A stretch of 64,000 nucleotides of DNA from Hippasteria phrygiana (lineage: Eukaryota; Echinodermata; Asteroidea; Valvatida; Goniasteridae). The stretch covers positions 806,001-870,000 of the forward strand of contig JAZGUH010000360.1 of NCBI GenBank assembly GCA_037893225.1. The letters are read 5' to 3'. Below are positions 24,250 through 36,284 of this stretch, in pieces. The notes below the pieces were generated by a model. That model ran no database searches. It was not told the DNA's origin and was given only the letters and a program-made list of their open reading frames with translations. The stretch's first letter is position 1. Every line of letters begins with the position of its first letter. The position numbers and the translations under genes were made by a program.

Positions 24250-27200
24250 GTCATACCCTAGGGAATTTGACAGGCATGGAGCAATAAATAGAAGGTAATA
24301 TGCACACACATGTTGGCCGGAAAGAAAATAAACATTGCGAGGTTTGAATTTTCTCCACAAGTTTTAACTCTAAGAAGCCGCCGATAATTGCAACATGTAG
24401 CGCCAGATCTAAGCTATCCATACATGTCAAAATTACTGAATTTGGTTGATATTTCATGCAATTATGAATGAGTAAAGCAAGTCCATACCCCAGGGAATTT
24501 GACATGCATGGAGCAATAAATAGAAGGTAATATGCACACAGATGTTGGCCGGAAAGAAAATAGACATTGCGAGGTTTGGATTTTCTCCACAAGTGTTAAC
24601 TCTAAGAAGCCGCCGATAATTGCAACATGTAGCGCCAGATCTAAGCTATCCATACATGTCAAAATTACTGAATTTGGTTGATATTTCATGCAATTATGAA
24701 TGAGTAAAGCAAGTCATACCCTAGGGAATTTGACAGGCATGGAGCAATAAATAGAAGGTAATATGCACACACATGTTGGCCGGAAAGAAAATAAACATTG
24801 CGAGGTTTGAATTTTCTCCACAAGTTTTAACTCTAAGAAGCCGCCGATAATTGCAACATGTAGCGCCAGATCTAAGCTATCCATACATGTCAAAATTACT
24901 GAATTTGGTTGATATTTCATGCAATTATGAATGAGTAAAGCAAGTCATACCCTAGGGAATTTGACAGGCATGGAGCAATAAATAGAAGGTAATATGCACA
25001 CAGATGTTGGCCGGAAAGAAAATAAACATTGCGAGGTTTGAATTTTCTCCACAAGTGTTAACTCTAAGAAGCCGCCGATAATTGCAACATGTAGCGCCAG
25101 ATCTAAGCTATCCATACATGTCAAAATTACTGAATTTGGTTGATATTTCATGCAATTATGAATGAGTAAAGCAAGTCCATACCCCAGGGAATTTGACATG
25201 CATGGAGCAATAAATAGACGGTAACATGTACACAGATGTTGGCCGGAAAGAAAATAAACATTGCGAGGTTTGAATTTTCTCCACAAGTTTTAACTCTAGG
25301 AAGCCGCCGATAATTGCAACATGTAGCGCCAGATCTAAGCTATCCATACATGTCAAAATTACTGAATTTGGTTGATATTTCATGCAATTATGAATGAGTA
25401 AAGCAAGTCCATACCCCAGGGAATTTGACATGCATGGAGCAATAAATAGACGGTAACATGTACACAGATGTTGGCCGGAAAGAAAATAAACATTGCGAGG
25501 TTTGAATTTTCTCCACAAGTTTTAACTCTAGGAAGCCGCCGATGATTGCAACATGTAGCGCCAGATCTAAGCTATCCATACATGTCAAAATTACTGTATT
25601 TGGTTGATATTTAATGCAATTATGAATGAGTAGAGCAAGTCCATACCCCAGGGAATTTGACATGCATGGAGCAATAAATAGACGGTAACATGCACACAGA
25701 TGTTGGCCGGAAAGAAAATAAACATTGCGAGGTTTGAATTTTCTCCACAAGTTTTAACTCTAAGAAGCCGCCGATAATTGCAACATGTAGCGCCAGATCC
25801 AAGCTATCCATACATGTCAAAATTACTGAATTTGGTTGATATTTCATGCAATTATGAATGAGTAAAGCAAGTCATACCCTAGGGAATTTGACAGGCATGG
25901 AGCAATAAATAGAAGGTAATATGCACACAGATGTTGGCCGGAAAGAAAATAAACATTGCGAGGTTTGAATTTTCTCCACAAGTGTTAACTCTAAGAAGCC
26001 GCCGATAATTGCAACATGTAGCGCCAGATCTAAGCTATCCATACATGTCAAAATTACTGAATTTGGTTGATATTTCATGCAATTATGAATGAGTAAAGCA
26101 AGTCCATACCCCAGGGAATTTGACATGCATGGAGCAATAAATAGACGGTAACATGTACACAGATGTTGGCCGGAAAGAAAATAAACATTGCGAGGTTTGA
26201 ATTTTCTCCACAAGTTTTAACTCTAGGAAGCCGCCGATAATTGCAACATGTAGCGCCAGATCTAAGCTATCCATACATGTCAAAATTACTGAATTTGGTT
26301 GATATTTCATGCAATTATGAATGAGTAAAGCAAGTCCATACCCCAGGGAATTTGACATGCATGGAGCAATAAATAGACGGTAACATGTACACAGATGTTG
26401 GCCGGAAAGAAAATAAACATTGCGAGGTTTGAATTTTCTCCACAAGTTTTAACTCTAGGAAGCCGCCGATGATTGCAACATGTAGCGCCAGATCTAAGCT
26501 ATCCATACATGTCAAAATTACTGTATTTGGTTGATATTTAATGCAATTATGAATGAGTAAAGCAAGTCCATACCCCAGGGAATTTGACATGCATGGAGCA
26601 ATAAATAGACGGTAACATGTACACAGATGTTGGCCGGAAAGAAAATAAACATTGCGAGGTTTGAATTTTCTCCACAAGTTTTAACTCTAGGAAGCCGCCG
26701 ATGATTGCAACATGTAGCGCCAGATCTAAGCTATCCATACATGTCAAAATTACTGTATTTGGTTGATATTTAATGCAATTATGAATGAGTAGAGCAAGTC
26801 CATACCCCAGGGAATTTGACAGGCATGGAGCAATAAGTAGAAGGTAATATGCACACAGATGTTGGCCGGAAAGAAAATAAACATTGCGAGGTTTGAATTT
26901 TCTCCACAAGTTTTAACTCTAGGAAGCCGCCGATAATTGCAACATGTAGCGCCAGATCTAAGCTATCCATACATGTCAAAATTACTGAATTTGGTTGATA
27001 TTTCATGCAATTATGAATGAGTAAAGCAAGTCATACCCGAGGGAATTTGACAGGCATGGAGCAATAAATAGAAGGGAATATGCACACACATGTTGGCCGG
27101 AAAGAAAATAAACATTGCGAGGTTTGAATTTTCTCCACAAGTTTTAACTCTAAGAAGCCGCCGATAATTGCAACATGTAGCGCCAGATCTAAGCTATCCA

Positions 27201-28143
27201 TACATGTCAAAATTACTGAATTTGGTTGATATTTCATGCAATTATGAATGAGTAAAGCAAGTCCATACCCCAGGGAATTTGACATGCATGGAGCAATAAA
27301 TAGAAGGTAATATGCACACAGATGTTGGCCGGAAAGAAAATAGACATTGCGAGGTTTGGATTTTCTCCACAAGTGTTAACTCTAAGAAGCCGCCGATAAT
27401 TGCAACATGTAGCGCCAGATCTAAGCTATCCATACATGTCAAAATTACTGAATTTGGTTGATATTTCATGCAATTATGAATGAGTAAAGCAAGTCATACC
27501 CTAGGGAATTTGACAGGCATGGAGCAATAAATAGAAGGTAATATGCACACAGATGTTGGCCGGAAAGAAAATAAACATTGCGAGGTTTGAATTTTCTCCA
27601 CAAGTTTTAACTCTAAGAAGCCGCCGATGATTGCAACATGTAGCGCCAGATCTAAGCTATCCATACATGTCAAAATTACTGTATTTGGTTTATATTTCAT
27701 GCAATTATGAATGAGTAAAGCAAGTCATACCCTAGGGAATTTGACAGGCATGGAGCAATAAATAGAAGGTAATATGCACACACATGTTGGCCGGAAAGAA
27801 AATAAACATTGCGAGGTTTGAATTTTCTCCACAAGTTTTAACTCTAGGAAGCCGCCGATGATTGCAACATGTAGCGCCAGATCTAAGCTATCCATACATG
27901 TCAAAATTACTGTATTTGGTTGATATTTAATGCAATTATGAATGAGTAGAGCAAGTCATACCCCAGGGAATTTGACAGGCATGGAGCAATAAATAGAAGG
28001 TAATATGCACACAGATGTTGGCCGGAAAGAAAATAAACATTGCGAGGTTTGAATTTCCTCCACAAGTGTTAACTCTAAGAAGCCGCCGATAATTGCAACA
28101 TGTAGCGCCAGATCTAAGCTATCCATACATGTCAAAATTACTG
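22755..28143. repeat. 18-monomer-spaced repeat (offset 4168)
   Basis: 22755-23975 matches 26923-28143. The unusual a-like monomer with 10G and 'gaagggaat' is at 22862 and 27030, the extra G lying at 22908 and 27076. It is followed in both places by b-i-f-g. 18 x 231 + 10 = 4168. The copies diverge at base 190 of the g monomers (A at 23787, T at 27955). Confidence 0.85.
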
Positions 28144-29247
28144 TATTTGGTTTATATTTCATGCAATTATGAATGAGTAAAGCAAGTCATACCCTAGGGA
28201 ATTTGACAGGCATGGAGCAATAAATAGAAGGTAATATGCACACACATGTTGGCCGGAAAGAAAATAAACATTGCGAGGTTTGAATTTTCTCCACAAGTTT
28301 TAACTCTAAGAAGCCGCCGATAATTGCAACATGTAGCGCCAGATCTAAGCTATCCATACATGTCAAAATTACTGAATTTGGTTGATATTTCATGCAATTA
28401 TGAATGAGTAAAGCAAGTCCATACCCCAGGGAATTTGACATGCATGGAGCAATAAATAGAAGGTAATATGCACACAGATGTTGGCCGGAAAGAAAATAGA
28501 CATTGCGAGGTTTGGATTTTCTCCACAAGTGTTAACTCTAAGAAGCCGCCGATAATTGCAACATGTAGCGCCAGATCTAAGCTATCCATACATGTCAAAA
28601 TTACTGAATTTGGTTGATATTTCATGCAATTATGAATGAGTAAAGCAAGTCATACCCTAGGGAATTTGACAGGCATGGAGCAATAAATAGAAGGTAATAT
28701 GCACACACATGTTGGCCGGAAAGAAAATAAACATTGCGAGGTTTGAATTTTCTCCACAAGTTTTAACTCTAAGAAGCCGCCGATAATTGCAACATGTAGC
28801 GCCAGATCTAAGCTATCCATACATGTCAAAATTACTGAATTTGGTTGATATTTCATGCAATTATGAATGAGTAAAGCAAGTCATACCCTAGGGAATTTGA
28901 CAGGCATGGAGCAATAAATAGAAGGTAATATGCACACAGATGTTGGCCGGAAAGAAAATAAACATTGCGAGGTTTGAATTTTCTCCACAAGTGTTAACTC
29001 TAAGAAGCCGCCGATAATTGCAACATGTAGCGCCAGATCTAAGCTATCCATACATGTCAAAATTACTGAATTTGGTTGATATTTCATGCAATTATGAATG
29101 AGTAAAGCAAGTCCATACCCCAGGGAATTTGACATGCATGGAGCAATAAATAGACGGTAACATGTACACAGATGTTGGCCGGAAAGAAAATAAACATTGC
29201 GAGGTTTGAATTTTCTCCACAAGTTTTAACTCTAGGAAGCCGCCGAT
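24156..29247. repeat. 17-monomer-spaced repeat (offset 3936)
   Basis: 24156-25311 matches 28092-29247. The order a-b-a-d-h/f starts at 24250, 24481, 24713, 24944, 25175 and at 28186, 28417, 28649, 28880, 29111. 17 x 231 + 9 = 3936. The match ends at base 137 of the last monomer. It abuts the 3704 bp duplication, so the two offsets interleave. Confidence 0.84.
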
Positions 29248-30733
29248 GATTGCAACATGTAGCGCCAGATCTAAGCTATCCATACATGTCAAAATTACTG
29301 TATTTGGTTGATATTTAATGCAATTATGAATGAGTAGAGCAAGTCCATACCCCAGGGAATTTGACATGCATGGAGCAATAAATAGACGGTAACATGCACA
29401 CAGATGTTGGCCGGAAAGAAAATAAACATTGCGAGGTTTGAATTTTCTCCACAAGTTTTAACTCTAAGAAGCCGCCGATAATTGCAACATGTAGCGCCAG
29501 ATCCAAGCTATCCATACATGTCAAAATTACTGAATTTGGTTGATATTTCATGCAATTATGAATGAGTAAAGCAAGTCATACCCTAGGGAATTTGACAGGC
29601 ATGGAGCAATAAATAGAAGGTAATATGCACACAGATGTTGGCCGGAAAGAAAATAAACATTGCGAGGTTTGAATTTTCTCCACAAGTGTTAACTCTAAGA
29701 AGCCGCCGATAATTGCAACATGTAGCGCCAGATCTAAGCTATCCATACATGTCAAAATTACTGAATTTGGTTGATATTTCATGCAATTATGAATGAGTAA
29801 AGCAAGTCCATACCCCAGGGAATTTGACATGCATGGAGCAATAAATAGACGGTAACATGTACACAGATGTTGGCCGGAAAGAAAATAAACATTGCGAGGT
29901 TTGAATTTTCTCCACAAGTTTTAACTCTAGGAAGCCGCCGATAATTGCAACATGTAGCGCCAGATCTAAGCTATCCATACATGTCAAAATTACTGAATTT
30001 GGTTGATATTTCATGCAATTATGAATGAGTAAAGCAAGTCCATACCCCAGGGAATTTGACATGCATGGAGCAATAAATAGACGGTAACATGTACACAGAT
30101 GTTGGCCGGAAAGAAAATAAACATTGCGAGGTTTGAATTTTCTCCACAAGTTTTAACTCTAGGAAGCCGCCGATGATTGCAACATGTAGCGCCAGATCTA
30201 AGCTATCCATACATGTCAAAATTACTGTATTTGGTTGATATTTAATGCAATTATGAATGAGTAAAGCAAGTCCATACCCCAGGGAATTTGACATGCATGG
30301 AGCAATAAATAGACGGTAACATGTACACAGATGTTGGCCGGAAAGAAAATAAACATTGCGAGGTTTGAATTTTCTCCACAAGTTTTAACTCTAGGAAGCC
30401 GCCGATGATTGCAACATGTAGCGCCAGATCTAAGCTATCCATACATGTCAAAATTACTGTATTTGGTTGATATTTAATGCAATTATGAATGAGTAGAGCA
30501 AGTCCATACCCCAGGGAATTTGACAGGCATGGAGCAATAAGTAGAAGGTAATATGCACACAGATGTTGGCCGGAAAGAAAATAAACATTGCGAGGTTTGA
30601 ATTTTCTCCACAAGTTTTAACTCTAGGAAGCCGCCGATAATTGCAACATGTAGCGCCAGATCTAAGCTATCCATACATGTCAAAATTACTGAATTTGGTT
30701 GATATTTCATGCAATTATGAATGAGTAAAGCAA
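24250..30733. repeat. Monomer map, 24-31 kb sector
   Basis: Order: a24250 b24481 a24713 d24944, h/f variants 25175 25407 25639, d25871, h/f variants 26102 26334 26566 26798, a-like 27030, b27261 i27493 f27724, g/i 27955, a28186 b28417 a28649 d28880, h/f variants 29111 29343, d29575, h/f variants 29806 30038 30270 30502. Monomers 25639 and 29343 have 44C and 50C but 54C ('gacggtaacatgcac') and an a-type right half. Confidence 0.86.
25175..27029. repeat. Run of consecutive 232 bp h/f-type monomers
   Basis: Starts at 25175, 25407, 25639, then d25871, then 26102, 26334, 26566 and 26798. All except 25871 carry the C insertion, so four successive 232 bp periods occur from 26102 to 27030. Most combine an h left half with 10C ('ccccaggg', 24T, 44C) and an f-like right half (124G), differing at 137 and 190. 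Monomer 26798 is the exception on the left: 24-25 GG with the insertion and 'caataagtag'. A homogeneous low-order run like this differs from the mixed-type order elsewhere. The run recurs at 29111-30733. Confidence 0.85.
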
Positions 30734-30742
30734 GTCATACCC
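25300..30742. repeat. 16-monomer tandem duplication (offset 3704)
   Basis: 25300-27038 matches 29004-30742. Shared rare changes are 'agatccaagc' (25800 and 29504) and 'caataagtag' (26837 and 30541). The monomer at 26334/30038 keeps 206A but has 226A. 16 x 231 + 8 = 3704. The match ends at base 10 of the following monomer (G at 27039, T at 30743). Confidence 0.87.
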
Positions 30743-33700
30743 TAGGGAATTTGACAGGCATGGAGCAATAAATAGAAGGTAATATGCACACAGATGTTGG
30801 CCGGAAAGAAAATAAACATTGCGAGGTTTGAATTTTCTCCACAAGTTTTAACTCTAAGAAGCCGCCGATGATTGCAACATGTAGCGCCAGATCTAAGCTA
30901 TCCATACATGTCAAAATTACTGTATTTGGTTGATATTTCATGCAATTATGCATGAGTAAAGCAAGTCATACCCTAGGGAATTTGACAGGCATGGAGCAAT
31001 AAATAGAAGGTAATATGCACACAGATGTTGGCCGGAAAGAAAATAAACATTGCGAGGTTTGAATTTTCTCCACAAGTGTTAACTCTAAGAAGCCGCCGAT
31101 AATTGCAACATGTAGCGCCAGATCTAAGCTATCCATACATGTCAAAATTACTGAATTTGGTTGATATTTCATGCAATTATGAATGAGTAAAGCAAGTCAT
31201 ACCCTAGGGAATTTGACAGGCATGGAGCAATAAATAGAAGGTAATATGCACACAGATGTTGGCCGGAAAGAAAATAAACATTGCGAGGTTTGAATTTTCT
31301 CCACAAGTTTTAACTCTAAGAAGCCGCCGATGATTGCAACATGTAGCGCCAGATCTAAGCTATCCATACATGTCAAAATTACTGTATTTGGTTTATATTT
31401 CATGCAATTATGAATGAGTAAAGCAAGTCATACCCTAGGGAATTTGACAGGCATGGAGCAATAAATAGAAGGTAATATGCACACACATGTTGGCCGGAAA
31501 GAAAATAAACATTGCGAGGTTTGAATTTTCTCCACAAGTTTTAACTCTAAGAAGCCGCCGATAATTGCAACATGTAGCGCCAGATCTAAGCTATCCATAC
31601 ATGTCAAAATTACTGAATTTGGTTGATATTTCATGCAATTATGAATGAGTAAAGCAAGTCCATACCCCAGGGAATTTGACATGCATGGTGCAATAAATAG
31701 AAGGTAATATGCACACAGATGTTGGCCGGAAAGAAAATAAACATTGCGAGGTTTGAATTTTCTCCACAAGTGTTAACTCTAAGAAGCCGCCGATAATTGC
31801 AACATGTAGCGCCAGATCTAAGCTATCCATACATGTCAAAATTACTGAATTTGGTTGATATTTCATGCAATTATGAATGAGTAAAGCAAGTCATACCCCA
31901 GGGAATTTGACATGCATGGAGCAATAAATAGAAGGTAATATGCACACAGATGTTGGCCGGAAAGAAAATAAACATTGCGAGGTTTGAATTTTCTCCACAA
32001 GTTTTAACTCTAGGAAGCCGCCGATGATTGCAACATGTAGCGCCAGATCTAAGCTATCCATACATGTCAAAATTACTGTATTTGGTTGATATTTAATGCA
32101 ATTATGAATGAGTAGAGCAAGTCGTACCCCAGGGAATTTGACAGGCATGGAGCAATAAATAGAAGGTAATATGCACACAGATGTTGGCCGGAAAGAAAAT
32201 AAACATTGCGAGGTTTGAATTTCCTCCACTAGTGTTAACTCTAAGAAGCCGCCGATAATTGCAACATGTAGCGCCAGATCTAAGCTATCCATACATGTCA
32301 AAATTACTGAATTTGGTTGATATTTCATGCAATTATGAATGAGTAAAGCAAGTCCATACCCTAGGGAATTTGACATGCATGGAGCAATAAATAGACGGTA
32401 ACATGTACACAGATGTTGGCCGGAAAGAAAATAAACATTGCGAGGTTTGAATTTTCTCCACAAGTTTTAACTCTAAGAAGCCGCCGGTGATTGCAACATG
32501 TAGCGCCAGATCTAAGCTATCCATACATGTCAAAATTACTGTATTTGGTTTATATTTCATGCAATTATGAATGAGTAAAGCAAGTCATACCCTAGGGAAT
32601 TTGACAGACATGGAGCAATAAATAGAAGGTAATATGCACACACATGTTGGCCGGAAAGAAAATAAACATTGCGAGGTTTGAATTTTCTCCACAAGTTTTA
32701 ACTCTAGGAAGCCGCCGATGATTGCAACATGTAGCGCCAGATCTAAGCTATCCATACATGTCAAAATTACTGTATTTGGTTGATATTTAATGCAATTATG
32801 AATGAGTAGAGCAAGTCATACCCCAGGGAATTTGACAGGCATGGAGCAATAAATAGAAGGTAATATGCACACAGATGTTGGCCGGAAAGAAAATAAACAT
32901 TGCGAGGTTTGAATTTCCTCCACAAGTGTTAACTCTAAGAAGCCGCCGATGATTGCAACATGTAGCGCCAGATCTAAGCTATCCATACATGTCAAAATTA
33001 CTGTATTTGGTTTATATTTCATGCAATTATGAATGAGTAAAGCAAGTCATACCCTAGGGAATTTGACAGGCATGGAGCAATAAATAGAAGGTAATATGCA
33101 CACACATGTTGGCCGGAAAGAAAATAAACATTGCGAGGTTTGAATTTTCTCCACAAGTTTTAACTCTAAGAAGCCGCCGATAATTGCAACATGTAGCGCC
33201 AGATCTAAGCTATCCATACATGTCAAAATTACTGAATTTGGTTGATATTTCATGCAATTATGAATGAGTAAAGCAAGTCCATACCCCAGGGAATTTGACA
33301 TGCATGGTGCAATAAATAGAAGGTAATATGCACACAGATGTTGGCCGGAAAGAAAATAAACATTGCGAGGTTTGAATTTTCTCCACAAGTGTTAACTCTA
33401 AGAAGCCGCCGATAATTGCAACATGTAGCGCCAGATCTAAGCTATCCATACATGTCAAAATTACTGAATTTGGTTGATATTTCATGCAATTATGAATGAG
33501 TAAAGCAAGTCATACCCCAGGGAATTTGACATGCATGGAGCAATAAATAGAAGGTAATATGCACACAGATGTTGGCCGGAAAGAAAATAAACATTGCGAG
33601 GTTTGAATTTTCTCCACAAGTTTTAACTCTAGGAAGCCGCCGATGATTGCAACATGTAGCGCCAGATCTAAGCTATCCATACATGTCAAAATTACTGTAT

Positions 33701-36284
33701 TTGGTTGATATTTAATGCAATTATGAATGAGTAGAGCAAGTCGTACCCCAGGGAATTTGACAGGCATGGAGCAATAAATAGAAGGTAATATGCACACAGA
33801 TGTTGGCCGGAAAGAAAATAAACATTGCGAGGTTTGAATTTCCTCCACTAGTGTTAACTCTAAGAAGCCGCCGATAATTGCAACATGTAGCGCCAGATCT
33901 AAGCTATCCATACATGTCAAAATTACTGAATTTGGTTGATATTTCATGCAATTATGAATGAGTAAAGCAAGTCCATACCCTAGGGAATTTGACATGCATG
34001 GAGCAATAAATAGACGGTAACATGTACACAGATGTTGGCCGGAAAGAAAATAAACATTGCGAGGTTTGAATTTTCTCCACAAGTTTTAACTCTAAGAAGC
34101 CGCCGGTGATTGCAACATGTAGCGCCAGATCTAAGCTATCCATACATGTCAAAATTACTGTATTTGGTTTATATTTCATGCAATTATGAATGAGTAAAGC
34201 AAGTCATACCCTAGGGAATTTGACAGACATGGAGCAATAAATAGAAGGTAATATGCACACACATGTTGGCCGGAAAGAAAATAAACATTGCGAGGTTTGA
34301 ATTTTCTCCACAAGTTTTAACTCTAGGAAGCCGCCGATGATTGCAACATGTAGCGCCAGATCTAAGCTATCCATACATGTCAAAATTACTGTATTTGGTT
34401 GATATTTAATGCAATTATGAATGAGTAGAGCAAGTCATACCCCAGGGAATTTGACAGGCATGGAGCAATAAATAGAAGGTAATATGCACACAGATGTTGG
34501 CCGGAAAGAAAATAAACATTGCGAGGTTTGAATTTCCTCCACAAGTGTTAACTCTAAGAAGCCGCCGATAATTGCAACATGTAGCGCCAGATCTAAGCTA
34601 TCCATACATGTCAAAATTACTGAATTTGGTTGATATTTCATGCAATTATGAATGAGTAAAGCAAGTCCATACCCGAGGGAATTTGACATGCATGGAGCAA
34701 TAAATAGACGGTAACATGTACACAGATGTTGGCCGGAAAGAAAATAAACATTGCGAGGTTTGAATTTTCTCCACAAGTTTTAACTCTAAGAAGCCGCCGG
34801 TGATTGCAACATGTAGCGCCAGATCTAAGCTATCCATACATGTCAAAATTACTGAATTTGGTTGATATTTCATGCAATTATGAATGAGTAAAGCAAGTCC
34901 ATACCCCAGGGAATTTGACATGCATGGAGCAATAAATAGAAGGTAATATGCACACAGATGTTGGCCGGAAAGAAAATAGACATTGCGAGGTTTGAATTTT
35001 CTCCACAAGTGTTAACTCTAAGAAGCCGCCGATAATTGCAACATGTAGCGCCAGATCTAAGCTATCCATACATGTCAAAATTACTGAATTTGGTTGATAT
35101 TTCATGCAATTATGAATGAGTAAAGCAAGTCATACCCTAGGGAATTTGACAGGCATGGAGCAATAAATAGAAGGTAATATGCACACAGATGTTGGCCGGA
35201 AAGAAAATAAACATTGCGAGGTTTGAATTTTCTCCACAAGTTTTAACTCTAAGAAGCCGCCGATAATTGCAACATGTAGCGCCAGATCTAAGCTATCCAT
35301 ACATGTCAAAATTACTGTATTTGGTTTATATTTCATGCAATTATGAATGAGTAAAGCAAGTCATACCCTAGGGAATTTGACAGGCATGGAGCAATAAATA
35401 GAAGGTAATATGCACACACATGTTGGCCGGAAAGAAAATAAACATTGCGAGGTTTGAATTTTCTCCACAAGTTTTAACTCTAAGAAGCCGCCGATAATTG
35501 CAACATGTAGCGCCAGATCTAAGCTATCCATACATGTCAAAATTACTGAATTTGGTTGATATTTCATGCAATTATGAATGAGTAAAGCAAGTCCATACCC
35601 CAGGGAATTTGACATGCATGGTGCAATAAATAGAAGGTAATATGCACACAGATGTTGGCCGGAAAGAAAATAAACATTGCGAGGTTTGAATTTTCTCCAC
35701 AAGTGTTAACTCTAAGAAGCCGCCGATAATTGCAACATGTAGCGCCAGATCTAAGCTATCCATACATGTCAAAATTACTGAATTTGGTTGATATTTCATG
35801 CAATTATGAATGAGTAAAGCAAGTCATACCCCAGGGAATTTGACAGGCATGGAGCAATAAATAGAAGGTAATATGCACACAGATGTTGGCCGGAAAGAAA
35901 ATAAACATTGCGAGGTTTGAATTTTCTCCACAAGTTTTAACTCTAGGAAGCCGCCGATGATTGCAACATGTAGCGCCAGATCTAAGCTATCCATACATGT
36001 CAAAATTACTGTATTTGGTTTATATTTCATGCAATTATGAATGAGTAAAGCAAGTCATACCCTAGGGAATTTGACAGGCATGGAGCAATAAATAGAAGGT
36101 AATATGCACACAGATGTTGGCCGGAAAGAAAATAAACATTGCGAGGTTTGAATTTTCTCCACAAGTGTTAACTCTAAGAAGCCGCCGATAATTGCAACAT
36201 GTAGCGCCAGATCTAAGCTATCCATACATGTCAAAATTACTGAATTTGGTTGATATTTCATGCAATTATGAATGAGTAAAGCAA
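30734..36284. repeat. Monomer map, 30.7-36.3 kb sector
   Basis: Order: e30734 ('atgcatgag' at 30951) d30965 i31196 a31427 bT31658 k31890, g with 'gtcgtacc' 32121, h32352 (10T) f32584 (GA), g/i 32815, a33046 bT33277 k33509, g with 'gtcgtacc' 33740, h33971 f34203 g34434, h/a 34665 (135G, 137G but 190A), b34897 (82G, 98A), d/i 35129, a35360 bT35591, g/k 35823, d36054. Base 31 T ('catggtgcaa') and base 4 G mark this compartment. Confidence 0.86.
31310..34569. repeat. 7-monomer tandem duplication (offset 1619)
   Basis: 31310-32950 matches 32929-34569. Shared rare changes are 'gtcgtacc' (monomer starts 32121 and 33740) and 'ccactagtg' (T at 32230 and 33849). 7 x 231 + 2 = 1619. The match ends at base 137 (32951 G, 34570 A). 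Confidence 0.88.

Noticed and set aside
31891..32463. Reverse-strand open frames of 66-197 codons throughout the window, the longest at 31891-32463, 33510-34082, 40678-41250 and 42741-43334
   Set aside because: They recur once per monomer with near-identical translations, have no recognisable domain, and lengthen only where a satellite variant removes the recurrent stop. They are products of the repeat, not genes.
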